Under the pieces are notes generated by a model that was given only the letters and a program-made list of their open reading frames with translations, had not been told where the DNA came from and made no database searches. Shown piece after piece: positions 1-7,769 of a stretch of DNA of 21,728 bases (its first letter is position 1; every line of letters starts with the position of its first letter). This DNA comes from JAJDBU01 sp046756925 (GTDB lineage: Bacteria > Nitrospirota > Nitrospiria > SBBL01 > JAADHI01). The translations under genes and the position numbers were made by a program. The DNA lies in NCBI GenBank assembly GCA_046756925.1, contig JBHHXH010000049.1, forward strand, positions 1 through 21,728. Direction: 5' to 3'.

Positions 1-129
1 GGGGTCGTGACCTTGCTTATACAGGGTTTGCAGAAACAATAATCTTTTTTTTGGCTAAATTATAAATATTATTGAAAAAATTAAATAATAATATTTCAGA
101 AACATCCTGCGTAATTGGAGGAAAATAAA

Positions 130-2463
130 ATGGACGGGAAGCGCTTAGGCCTATGGGTCATACGATTTCGCTGGTTGATTATTCTAGGGACCATTGCCAT
201 CGCGATAGCAGCCGGAAGCGGCGGACGCTTCCTCGGTTTTTCGACGGATTATCGGGTCTTCTTCGGTAAGGAAAACCCTCAACTCCAGGCCTTCGAACAA
301 CTACAGAACACCTATACCAAAAACGATAACGTCATTTTTGCCCTTGCGCCAAAAGATGGGAAAGTCTTTACACGCGAAACCCTTTCTGTCGTGGAAACCC
401 TGACACAGGACGCTTGGCAAATCCCCTATTCTCTGCGTGTCGATTCCATCAGCAATTTTCAGCATACCTGGGCCGATGGCGACGAATTAATTGTTGAAGA
501 CTTGGTGCAAAACGCGGCGACACTTTCCAACTTGGATCTCGATCGCATTAAAAAAATCGCCCTAGCGGAACCGCTGCTCGTCCACCGCATTATCTCTCCC
601 GAAGCCCACGTAACCGGCGTGAACGTCACCATCAACCTGCCGGGTGAATCCCTTGACGAAGTTCCGGAAGTCGTCAGATTTGTTAGAGAAATAGCCGTCG
701 CAATCGAAGCCGAGCACCCCGATATCGAGGTTTATTTAAGCGGCATGGTCATGATGAACAATTCTTTTTCGGAGGCCAGTCAAAATGATATGGCCGAACT
801 CGTCCCCATCATGTATCTGGTCTTAATCCTCACGATGGGTTTCATGCTCCGTTCGGTCTCGGGCACCTTGGCGGCCGTCCTGGTCATCGGCCTCTCGGCC
901 TTTACCGCAGTCGGTTTGGCCGGTTGGGCCGGCATTCTTTTCACGCCCCCCTCCGCCAGCGCACCGACGATTATTTTAACACTTGCCGTAGCAGACAGCG
1001 TTCACCTTTTGGTCACCATGTTTCAAGAGATGCGGCGCGGCTTAACAAAACACGAAGCCATTGTCGAATCGATGCGGATCAACCTGCAGCCGGTCTTTTT
1101 GACTTCGCTCACGACCGCCATCGGTTTTTTAAGTATGAACACGAGCGATGCGCCCCCCTTTCACGATCTCGGAAACATGGTCGCAATGGGTGTGGTCGCC
1201 GCGTTTATCTATTCGGTCATCTTCTTACCGGCTTTGATCTCCCTATTACCCGTTTGGATCAAACCCCGCAAAGAGGGCCGTGGGATCTTCATGGATCGCT
1301 TCGGCGAATTCGTGGTGAACCGTCGCAGGCTGCTCTTTTACGGGATGCTGGCAATCACCTTGATCTTTGTCGCCTCGGTTCCTTTAAATCGTCTCAACGA
1401 TCAATTCGTTAATTATTTCGACGATCGTTATGCCTTCCGAACCGATACCGATTTCATCGTCGACAACCTTACTGGCATCTATTTAATTGAATATTCATTG
1501 GATACCGGTGAGGAGTGGGGTGTCAGCGACCCGGAATATCTCGCCAAACTGGAGGAATTTGCCGATTGGTATCAATCACAACCCAGGGTGCTGCATGTCA
1601 ACGCACTGACCGACATCATGAAACGGCTCAATAAAAATATGCATGGGGATGATCCGAACTATTATCGGATCCCCGAGGATCGGGAACTGGCCGCACAATA
1701 TCTCCAATTGTACGAAATGTCCCTGCCCTATGGATTGGATTTGAACAATCAGATCAACATCAAGAAATCGGCCACGCGATTCAGCGTCACGCTGGAAAGC
1801 CTGACCACCAACGAGATCATGGCCCTTGAGGAACGGGCCCAGCAATGGCTTCGTGCCAATGGGCTGCCTTTGATGCAGGTTCCGGGCGCCAGCCCAACCA
1901 TCATGTTTTCGCATATTTCCGAACGGAATATCAAAAGCATGCTGGGCGGCATATCGATTGCCTTGGTCCTGATTTCACTGATATTGGTCATCTCTTTCCG
2001 AAATCTAAAAATCGGCCTGCTGAGTCTGATCCCCAACCTTGTGCCGGCCGGCATGGCCTTCGGTTTCTGGGGGCTCTTGGTGGGAGAAATCGGCGTCGGC
2101 ACATCCATCGTCGCCGGAATGAGCTTAGGCATTGTGGTTGATGACACGGTCCACTTCTTAAGTAAATACCTTCGCGCAAAACGAGAACGAAACATGAACA
2201 GCCACGACGCCGTCCGCTATGCCTTTCACAATGTGGGAACCGCCCTCTGGGTCACATCCTTTGTCCTGGCGGCGGGCTTTTTGGTCCTCACCTTTTCGGG
2301 TTTTGCACTGAATTCGCAGATGGGGCTTTTGACAGCCATTACCATCGTCTTCGCATTGGCAGCAGACTTTCTATTCCTTCCGCCCCTATTGATGGTGATC
2401 GAAAAACGAAAGCGGGGAGAAACCGTTTCCACCGCCGCGCCCCGGACTGAAAGCGTCGTCTAA
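130..2463 (+). CDS. RND/MMPL-family membrane transporter
   Basis: Predicted inner-membrane RND-superfamily protein of the MMPL type, about 777 residues. One membrane span lies near residues 11-30, followed by a periplasmic loop, a bundle of about five spans (about 210-370), a span near 400, a second large loop, and a final bundle (about 610-755). This duplicated 12-span plan is the RND hallmark. Conserved intramembrane segments are ADSVHLLVTMFQEM in the first half and VVDDTVHFLSKYL in the second. The frame is open from a TTG at 115, but the ATG at 130 has GGAGG at 117-121 with 8-nt spacing, so I start there. A LolA-like gene and an outer-membrane barrel gene follow. MMPL proteins in such sets usually move lipids or hydrophobic molecules across the envelope; the substrate is unknown. 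Family call is firm, function is inferred. Confidence 0.92.
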   Translation: MDGKRLGLWVIRFRWLIILGTIAIAIAAGSGGRFLGFSTDYRVFFGKENPQLQAFEQLQNTYTKNDNVIFALAPKDGKVFTRETLSVVETLTQDAWQIPYSLRVDSISNFQHTWADGDELIVEDLVQNAATLSNLDLDRIKKIALAEPLLVHRIISPEAHVTGVNVTINLPGESLDEVPEVVRFVREIAVAIEAEHPDIEVYLSGMVMMNNSFSEASQNDMAELVPIMYLVLILTMGFMLRSVSGTLAAVLVIGLSAFTAVGLAGWAGILFTPPSASAPTIILTLAVADSVHLLVTMFQEMRRGLTKHEAIVESMRINLQPVFLTSLTTAIGFLSMNTSDAPPFHDLGNMVAMGVVAAFIYSVIFLPALISLLPVWIKPRKEGRGIFMDRFGEFVVNRRRLLFYGMLAITLIFVASVPLNRLNDQFVNYFDDRYAFRTDTDFIVDNLTGIYLIEYSLDTGEEWGVSDPEYLAKLEEFADWYQSQPRVLHVNALTDIMKRLNKNMHGDDPNYYRIPEDRELAAQYLQLYEMSLPYGLDLNNQINIKKSATRFSVTLESLTTNEIMALEERAQQWLRANGLPLMQVPGASPTIMFSHISERNIKSMLGGISIALVLISLILVISFRNLKIGLLSLIPNLVPAGMAFGFWGLLVGEIGVGTSIVAGMSLGIVVDDTVHFLSKYLRAKRERNMNSHDAVRYAFHNVGTALWVTSFVLAAGFLVLTFSGFALNSQMGLLTAITIVFALAADFLFLPPLLMVIEKRKRGETVSTAAPRTESVV

Positions 2464-2497
2464 GATAAGAATCGGTTAAACGGAAAGGAGGTCAACC

Positions 2498-3292
2498 ATG
2501 CATCGATTTTTCATTTTTATTTTCATTTTTATCTTCGCTCTATTTTTTCTCCCGATCACAGCAATGACGCAGACACCGGAGGAAAAAGGCCTGGAGATCG
2601 CCAAGGAGATGAATCGCCGGGATAACGGGTTTGGCGATTTTACAGCCACCCTTGAAATGACCTTAGTCAATAAACAAGGTGAAAAGAGTGTCCGCGTTAT
2701 CAGGAACCGTACCCTCGAAGTACCGGGTGATGGAGACAAGTCGCTCATTATTTTCGACAATCCAAAAGTCGTCAAAGGCACCGCTTTTTTGAGTTTTACA
2801 CACAAAGTGAAAAACGACGACCAATGGCTTTTTCTCCCTGCACTCAAGCGTGTCAAGCGCATCAGTTCCTCCAATAAATCCGGTTCCTTCATGGGCAGTG
2901 AATATGCCTTTGAAGACATCGCCAGCCAAGAAGTCGAAAAATACACCTATCGTTGGCTTCGGGATGAAGCGTATGAAGGGAAACCGACCTTCGTGGTCGA
3001 GCTCGACCCGGTCGATCCAAAGTCAGGATATACCCGCCAGGTAGTTTGGTACGATCAGGCGGAATACATCCCCCTCAAGGTCGATTATTATGATCGGAAA
3101 AATACATTACTCAAGACATTGACTTATCACGGTTACCGGCAATATGCCGGGAAACATTGGCGTGCGGACCGCATGGAAATGATGAATCATCAAACCGGTA
3201 AGGGAACTCTTTTAAAATGGAAGGACTACCGCTTCAAAACCGGCTTGAGTGATCGCGACTTTAACAAAAACAGTTTAAAAAGAGCCCGGTGA
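2498..3292 (+). CDS. LolA-like outer membrane lipoprotein-sorting protein
   Basis: A 264-residue exported protein with a very hydrophobic N-terminal signal (Phe/Ile alternation, residues 4-17; cleavage probably near Ala22). The mature part matches the LolA_like family often annotated 'outer membrane lipoprotein-sorting protein': a beta-rich fold with motifs such as DDQWLFLPALKRVKRIS, SGSFMGSEYAFEDI and GYTRQVVWYDQAEYIPLKVDYYD. It is thought to bind a hydrophobic ligand in the periplasm. An AAAGGAGG ribosome site sits about 7 nt before the ATG. It begins 34 nt after the RND gene and overlaps the next gene by 4 nt (GTGA), so the three are almost certainly one operon. I infer it hands cargo between the inner-membrane pump and the outer-membrane barrel. 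It is not classical LolA, and lipoprotein sorting itself is not shown. Confidence 0.88.
   Translation: MHRFFIFIFIFIFALFFLPITAMTQTPEEKGLEIAKEMNRRDNGFGDFTATLEMTLVNKQGEKSVRVIRNRTLEVPGDGDKSLIIFDNPKVVKGTAFLSFTHKVKNDDQWLFLPALKRVKRISSSNKSGSFMGSEYAFEDIASQEVEKYTYRWLRDEAYEGKPTFVVELDPVDPKSGYTRQVVWYDQAEYIPLKVDYYDRKNTLLKTLTYHGYRQYAGKHWRADRMEMMNHQTGKGTLLKWKDYRFKTGLSDRDFNKNSLKRAR
2508..2531 (+). repeat. Two tandem copies of a 12-nt unit in a signal-peptide region
   Basis: TTTTCATTTTTA occurs twice back to back (2508-2519, 2520-2531). The unit is a multiple of three and encodes the repeated Phe-Ile stretch in the signal peptide of the LolA-like protein, so gain or loss of a copy would lengthen or shorten the hydrophobic core without breaking the frame. 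Confidence 0.85.
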
Positions 3293-4488
3293 AGAACATT
3301 CGTTCAAGAATGATGTGGCTCGTCTTCCCTCTCTTGGCTTTCTTCACGGATATCTCGGCATGGGCCTATGAAATTTCCGGCTACGCAGGGATTGAAGGGC
3401 GCCTCTTCTTTCAGGATCCGGTTCATCCCGGCCAAAGAAACCAACAAGGGTCGATCGTGGGACAACCCGAGCTTTTCCGTGAATGGAAAGAACATAGTTT
3501 GACTTTTGTCCCCTTCTTTCGCCTCGACAGCGCAGATGCCGAACGCAGCCATGGGGATATCAGAGAATTCTTCGTTCTCTGGTACCCTGAAGCCTTTGAG
3601 CTGGGTGTCGGCCTTCGTAAAATCTTTTGGGGTGTCGCCGAGTCACAGCATTTGGTCGATATCATTAACCAGACCGATCTTGTTGAACTTCCTGATGGCG
3701 AAGAAAAACTCGGACAGCCAATGATTAACCTCTCTGTTTTAAGAAATTGGGGGACGCTCGACTTTTTTCTGCTTCCTTATTTTCGTGAGCGCACTTTTCC
3801 CGGCCTCAAAGGGCGACTCCGCGGGCCTCTGGTGATCGATACCGATCAAGCCCGATTCGAGAGCGGGGCGGAAAATCATCGTCTCGACCTTGCCATCCGC
3901 TACAGCCAAACGCTTGGAGATTGGGACTTCGGTCTTTCTCATTTTCAAGGCACCGGCCGAGAACCGACCCTCCTGCCGGGAGTGGATGCCGGCGGCAATC
4001 CCGTTCTCATCCCTTTTTACGAACAGATCAGCCAAACCGGTTTGGACGTTCAACGTATTATCGAGATCTGGCTCTTAAAGCTGGAACTCATCCATCGTAT
4101 CGGACAAGGCGAATCCTTCGAGGCTTGGACCACGGGTTTCGAATATACTTTTACTGGGATTTTCGAGACCAAGTCCGATTTAGGCCTTATTGGAGAATGG
4201 CTCTTCGATACGCGAAACGAACAGGCAAGGACCCCCTTTGAAAACGATTTGATGGTCGGGCTTCGACTCGCCGTGAATGACATGAACGATTCGGAACTCC
4301 TGATCGGAATCATCCAAGATTTGGACAATTCGTCAAAAGCCATGAATATCGAGGGGAGCCGCCGATTTGGAGACCATTGGAAGATAGAAGTCGAAGGTTC
4401 CATCTTCGCACAACAAGTTCCAAACGATCTCCTTTATCCACAACGAGATGACGATTTTTTACAACTTTCATTGTCCTATTATTTTTAA
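3289..4488 (+). CDS. Outer-membrane beta-barrel partner of the RND system
   Basis: A 399-residue protein with a signal peptide (hydrophobic residues about 9-24, likely cleavage after AWA at residue 26) and a C-terminus LSLSYYF, the alternating pattern with terminal Phe that BAM recognises. Alternating hydrophobic/polar strands and aromatic residues run throughout. The segment KIFWGVAESQHLVDIINQTDLVE resembles one found in DUF1302/porin-like proteins encoded beside RND pumps. Start is a GTG overlapping the upstream stop as GTGA, indicating translational coupling; an ATG at 3310 is an alternative. I infer an outer-membrane channel or anchor for whatever the RND pump and LolA-like protein move. 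Barrel identity is fairly certain from the C-terminal signal and context; specificity is unknown. Confidence 0.8.
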   Translation: MKNIRSRMMWLVFPLLAFFTDISAWAYEISGYAGIEGRLFFQDPVHPGQRNQQGSIVGQPELFREWKEHSLTFVPFFRLDSADAERSHGDIREFFVLWYPEAFELGVGLRKIFWGVAESQHLVDIINQTDLVELPDGEEKLGQPMINLSVLRNWGTLDFFLLPYFRERTFPGLKGRLRGPLVIDTDQARFESGAENHRLDLAIRYSQTLGDWDFGLSHFQGTGREPTLLPGVDAGGNPVLIPFYEQISQTGLDVQRIIEIWLLKLELIHRIGQGESFEAWTTGFEYTFTGIFETKSDLGLIGEWLFDTRNEQARTPFENDLMVGLRLAVNDMNDSELLIGIIQDLDNSSKAMNIEGSRRFGDHWKIEVEGSIFAQQVPNDLLYPQRDDDFLQLSLSYYF

Positions 4489-4586
4489 AGGCAAGCGATC
4501 GAAAAAAAAAGAATCCGAAAGAGGACAATGGGGCTGACCTCAATCGATCCAATCATATTCTGGTCTCCGATCTCACCTTCCATCTC

Positions 4587-4615
4587 TTTCAGGATGGTGT
4601 AAACTAGTGTAGAAT
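4587..4615 (+). promoter_or_regulatory. Candidate sigma70 promoter before the small membrane ORF
   Basis: TTTCAG (4587-4592), a 17-nt spacer and TAGAAT (4610-4615). The -10 is near consensus and the -35 is weak. It lies about 70 nt before the 46-codon ORF at 4683. Found by eye only. Confidence 0.35.
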
Positions 4616-4682
4616 ACAATTTAGGGAATGAAGCGCATCACGCTCGGAACGGATCCGGCGCTTTAAACATGAGGCAACGATT

Positions 4683-4823
4683 TTGAAGACCGCAATGATC
4701 GGCCTGTTTTTATTCATCATCATTGGGCTTCCGGTGATCTCCTTTCTGATCACGCTTTTCTATATTAAGAAACACAAAACCGCGAATCAAAAAGGTGAGG
4801 ACCGTCCCTCGAATGAAAATTGA
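4683..4823 (+). CDS. Small single-span membrane protein (46 aa)
   Basis: A 46-codon ORF starting with TTG at 4683, preceded by GAGG at 4671-4674 with 8-nt spacing; an in-frame ATG at 4695 is the alternative start. It encodes one strongly hydrophobic segment (about residues 6-28, rich in Ile, Leu and Phe) followed by a short basic then acidic polar tail (KKHKTANQKGED). This is the layout of a small inner-membrane protein with its tail on the cytoplasmic side. It follows the RND/LolA-like/barrel operon by about 195 nt and has its own promoter-like sequence, so a link to that system is only positional. No family recognised. Translation is plausible but unproven. Confidence 0.5.
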   Translation: MKTAMIGLFLFIIIGLPVISFLITLFYIKKHKTANQKGEDRPSNEN

Positions 4824-4828
4824 CCTCT

Positions 4829-5170
4829 TCAGTCCCATGCCGAACGTTTTTTCAGCCTTCCCACGTCAATGCTTTTTAAGCTTTCGTCACAATCCGCATC
4901 GATGTTTTTAAATTCCACAATCGCAAAATATGTGTCCCCTGCGGCAATTGACTTTAGGGTGAGACGGGCATAACATCTCTCGAATAAGGCCATATCACCC
5001 CGAGCAGACTTCTCCATAACCCGATCGCAGGGATCGAATCCGTATGCTGATGAGGAAGGAAAATAGAACTGAAATCGAGGCGTCTTTTCGCCTATACTAA
5101 AAAAAACAAACACTCCAACAAACACTCCGATGAAGGCATTTAGACGCAAGTCCCTTTGGAGGCCAATCAT
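4829..5170 (-). CDS. Hypothetical protein with N-terminal hydrophobic segment
   Basis: A reverse-strand frame of up to 113 residues ending at 4829. It has a hydrophobic stretch near the N-terminus (AFIGVFVGVFVFF) and then a polar region with three Cys and many aromatic residues, ending KKRSAWD. Composition and codon choice look protein-like rather than random. The start is unclear: the ATG at 5170 has no SD and overlaps the tpx start; GTG codons at 5125 (98 aa) or 5113 (94 aa) are alternatives, also without a good SD. It would be a small exported or membrane-anchored protein, convergent with the 46-codon ORF and divergent from tpx. Against it, the best tpx promoter candidate lies inside its frame. 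No family recognised. Confidence 0.4.
   Translation of the reverse strand: MIGLQRDLRLNAFIGVFVGVFVFFSIGEKTPRFQFYFPSSSAYGFDPCDRVMEKSARGDMALFERCYARLTLKSIAAGDTYFAIVEFKNIDADCDESLKSIDVGRLKKRSAWD
5069..5098 (+). promoter_or_regulatory. Candidate tpx promoter with inverted repeat in the spacer
   Basis: CTGAAA (5069-5074), an 18-nt spacer and TATACT (5093-5098), about 70 nt upstream of the tpx start. The spacer carries AGGCG (5078-5082), six bases, and CGCCT (5089-5093), a perfect 5-bp inverted repeat overlapping the first -10 base. That position could suit a repressor or redox regulator. Confidence 0.35.
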
Positions 5171-5807
5171 GAACAAAACAATATTAAAGGTTATTTTCGT
5201 GTTCGGCGTTTCATGCTTATTCGCGGCCTGTGCCGCACATCGGGCACACATGGTCGTAAACTCCGACACCGTTCCTCCGGGTAGCCAGGTGGCCCGGAAA
5301 GGGTTGCCCCTTTCGCTGATCGGCACCCCCATTTCGCTGGGGCAGCGGATGCCGCTGACCCACCTCGTGGACGCGCGAACCATGTCTGGTGTGGACCTGG
5401 ATCGCTTTCGAGGAAAGGTCCTACTCTTGAGCATCGTCCCTTCCGTCGACACAAAGGTGTGCGAGGCGCAGACCCATTATTTGGGTGAAGAAGGGGATCA
5501 GCTGCCGAAAAACGTCGTGCGGATGACGATCAGCCGCGACACGCCCTTTGCGCAAACCCGTTTCGCAAAAGAAGCAAAACTCACAGACATCCAATATCTC
5601 TCGGACTACAAAGCCGGAGATTTCGGCCGAGCCACGGGCCTGCTGATGAACGGCCCGATGCTGCTGGCACGCTCGATCATCCTCGTCGATCAACGCGGAA
5701 TCGTTCAATACATCCAAGTCGTTCCGGAAATCACCCACTTGCCCGACATGGAAAAAGCCTTTGCAAAAGCGGTGGACTTAGCGAAACAAACCGGAGGATC
5801 CCTGTAA
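5169..5807 (+). CDS. tpx: Thiol peroxidase (Tpx family), predicted lipoprotein, one-Cys type
   Basis: A peroxiredoxin of the Tpx family that would reduce peroxides through a reactive cysteine. The segment SIVPSVDTKVCEAQ holds the peroxidatic Cys98 with Thr95, and DTPFAQTRF follows as in E. coli Tpx. Where E. coli Tpx has its resolving Cys (RFC), this protein has RFA (Ala133), so it cannot form the usual intramolecular disulfide. The N-terminus is a signal-like segment ending LFAAC (Cys21), a slightly atypical lipobox, followed by a linker; normal Tpx is cytoplasmic and about 165 residues, whereas this is 212. The start at 5169 is chosen over 5130 because GGAGG (5158-5162) lies 6 nt upstream. 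The histidinol-phosphatase gene follows after 8 nt. Family is firm; lipoprotein anchoring is probable. Confidence 0.87.
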   Translation: MNKTILKVIFVFGVSCLFAACAAHRAHMVVNSDTVPPGSQVARKGLPLSLIGTPISLGQRMPLTHLVDARTMSGVDLDRFRGKVLLLSIVPSVDTKVCEAQTHYLGEEGDQLPKNVVRMTISRDTPFAQTRFAKEAKLTDIQYLSDYKAGDFGRATGLLMNGPMLLARSIILVDQRGIVQYIQVVPEITHLPDMEKAFAKAVDLAKQTGGSL

Positions 5808-5815
5808 AAAAAAAC

Positions 5816-6652
5816 ATGAAGACCAATTTTCATACCCATACGTTTCGATGCAAGCATGCAACTGGGGATGCGATCGACTATGCCTGGGCCGCCTTCCAAC
5901 AAGGTAGCCGTGTGCTGGGAATTTCCGATCACGCCCCGCTGCCGGACAATCGCTGGCCGGAGGCGCGGATGGCCTTCCATCAACTGGATGCATACGATGC
6001 GGCAATCTCATCCGCTCAACAGCGCTTGCCGGAAATGCAGGTCCTCAAAGGCATGGAGTGCGAATACGATGTGTCCTATCACGCTTACTACCAAGACGAA
6101 CTGCTCGGCGAGCGGCATTATGATTACTTGATCGGCGCCGGACATTACACCCCGCTGAACGGGCATTGGCTGAACTCCTTTGTGGATTTGGACACGCCCG
6201 CCGCCCTGGCCGCCTATGCCCGTTACTTGGGTGAAATGATGGACACGGCCCTGTTTGACTTCATCGCACATCCCGACATTTTCGGCTGCAGCCACGACAC
6301 TTGGAGCGCCGATGTGGCGGCCTGTTCCCGCGACATCCTCGAAGCCGCCGAGGCCACTCAAACCCCCTTGGAAATCAACGGCAACGGATTCCGAAAACCA
6401 CACCGATCTTCCGGAAACAGGCGACCCTACCCCTACCCTTGGCGCCCGTTTTGGGAAATGGCCGCCGATTTCGATATTCAAGTCATTTGCAACGCCGATG
6501 CCCATCATCCGGAACATGTTCTCGCCAATATCGAAGACGCACAACAGTTGGCCGAGGCGCTCCAACTGGACGTCATATACACCCTTACCAAAGGAATGAA
6601 GCATGCGCATAAATCTCAAAACACGCCGGCAGAACGACGCAGAACGCCATAA
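5816..6652 (+). CDS. PHP-domain histidinol-phosphatase-like phosphoesterase
   Basis: A 278-residue PHP-family metal-dependent phosphoesterase, closest in layout to the HisJ/HisK-type histidinol-phosphatases that remove phosphate from L-histidinol phosphate in histidine synthesis. Metal-binding motifs appear in order: HTHTFRCKHA near the N-terminus, GISDHAPLP, GMECEYD, GAGHYTPL, FIAHPDIFG, EINGNGFRK and CNADAHHPEHV. This set covers the expected His/Asp/Glu ligands of a tri-metal PHP site. The gene starts 8 nt after tpx with no clear SD, suggesting coupling. No other his genes are in the window, so a related phosphatase substrate is possible. The last 20 residues are basic and polar and look like a non-conserved tail. 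Confidence 0.82.
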   Translation: MKTNFHTHTFRCKHATGDAIDYAWAAFQQGSRVLGISDHAPLPDNRWPEARMAFHQLDAYDAAISSAQQRLPEMQVLKGMECEYDVSYHAYYQDELLGERHYDYLIGAGHYTPLNGHWLNSFVDLDTPAALAAYARYLGEMMDTALFDFIAHPDIFGCSHDTWSADVAACSRDILEAAEATQTPLEINGNGFRKPHRSSGNRRPYPYPWRPFWEMAADFDIQVICNADAHHPEHVLANIEDAQQLAEALQLDVIYTLTKGMKHAHKSQNTPAERRRTP

Positions 6653-6723
6653 ATGAATCGACAAACTTTCACGCAGTTTATCGCTGTGAGGACACAAGGC
6701 AACCATCAGGAGAAATCAGCCCA

Positions 6724-7203
6724 ATGCACATCGAGATACGAAAAGCCAACGCATCGCATATACCCTTTCTACAAGATATTGCCAGAGGGACCATTTCCAG
6801 TCTGTACCGATCGTTTCTTGAAAAAAAAGACGTATCCGCCGCCATCGACGCAGTCGCAGCCGACTTTGACCTCCTCGAGAATATATCGGAATACGATGTG
6901 CTTCTGATCGATGCCGGTCTCGTTGGATTCTCAAGATGCCAAGCGGATAGAATCGCATTCTTGATGATCGCAGACGGGTTCCATCGGCAGGGTTTGGGCA
7001 GTCGACTGCTCAAACATTGCGAGACCCAGCTGTTTCGGCGTCACCCTAAAATTAAAATCGACAGTTTTGAAGGCAACAAAAAAGCGCACTTTTTTCTTCT
7101 GAAAAACGGATGGGAGGAAGCGGGAAACAGCGTGGACGAGAAATCCGGCACGAACAAGCGCCACTTTGTAAAAACGAAACAAGACGGCTCGGCAGGCATA
7201 TGA
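6724..7203 (+). CDS. GNAT-family N-acetyltransferase
   Basis: A 159-residue GNAT-fold acetyltransferase. Motif A, the acetyl-CoA pyrophosphate-binding loop, is visible as FLMIADGFHRQGLGSRLLKHCE (HRQGLG corresponds to the Q/RxxGxG/A signature), followed by the typical C-terminal region EGNKKAHFFLLKNGWEEAG, where an 'N..A..FY.k.GF' pattern is usual. AGGAGA at 6708-6713 lies 10 nt before the ATG. Its stop overlaps the next start as ATGA, so it is translated together with the reductase-like gene. The acetyl acceptor cannot be read from sequence. Confidence 0.85.
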   Translation: MHIEIRKANASHIPFLQDIARGTISSLYRSFLEKKDVSAAIDAVAADFDLLENISEYDVLLIDAGLVGFSRCQADRIAFLMIADGFHRQGLGSRLLKHCETQLFRRHPKIKIDSFEGNKKAHFFLLKNGWEEAGNSVDEKSGTNKRHFVKTKQDGSAGI

Positions 7204-7754
7204 CGGCTTTAACCTACTACGTCGCATCAAGTCTCGATGGCTACATCGCGGATAAAGACGGGGGTGTCTCCTGGCTGGATATGGTCGATCTATCCAAAGA
7301 CGATCACGGCTATAAGGATTTCTACGAAGGTCTCGATTCCTTAATCATGGGTCGGATCACCTACGAACAAGTACTGTCTTTCGGGAAATGGCCGTATCCT
7401 GACAAGCCCTGTTGGGTCATGACATCGAAAGATATCGCCACAAACCACCCGGAGATTCGGACGACATCGAACACACCCGATGAAATCATGCAAATGCTGC
7501 GGGAGAATGGGCATCAGAAAATCTGGCTGGTGGGCGGCGGGAAGCTCGCAAAGTCCTTTCACGACGCCGGTCTTATTTCCGAATATTGCATCAGCATCGT
7601 CCCGATCGTGCTGGGAGAAGGCATCCCGCTCTTGTCGCTCAAGGCAAAACGAACCACCTTGAAACGCCTGAAGTGGACCCCCTATGCTTCCGGGATCATG
7701 CAACTGTGGTATAGACCGATGTCTGAAACGGGCGAATCGTCTTCCCGACCCTAA
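7200..7754 (+). CDS. RibD C-terminal/dihydrofolate-reductase-like protein
   Basis: A 184-residue protein of the RibD_C/DHFR-like superfamily (the YwjB/YyaP type often annotated dihydrofolate reductase family). Evidence: N-terminal YYVASSLDGYIADKDGGVSWLD, the central LIMGRITYEQVLSFGKWPY, and the nucleotide-binding IWLVGGGKLAKSFHDAGLISEYCISIVPIVLGEG. These proteins bind NAD(P)H; most single-domain members have no proven substrate. The ATG at 7200 overlaps the acetyltransferase stop (ATGA). An upstream in-frame ATG at 7110 would add 30 residues that only repeat the acetyltransferase region in another frame, so I reject it. An NTF2-like gene follows after 15 nt. Confidence 0.88.
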   Translation: MTALTYYVASSLDGYIADKDGGVSWLDMVDLSKDDHGYKDFYEGLDSLIMGRITYEQVLSFGKWPYPDKPCWVMTSKDIATNHPEIRTTSNTPDEIMQMLRENGHQKIWLVGGGKLAKSFHDAGLISEYCISIVPIVLGEGIPLLSLKAKRTTLKRLKWTPYASGIMQLWYRPMSETGESSSRP

Positions 7755-7769
7755 ACGGCCCACAAAACA

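Noticed and set aside
6008..6706. 232-codon reverse frame opposite the PHP phosphatase
   Set aside because: Antisense shadow of a gene with all PHP motifs; no motif or ribosome site of its own.
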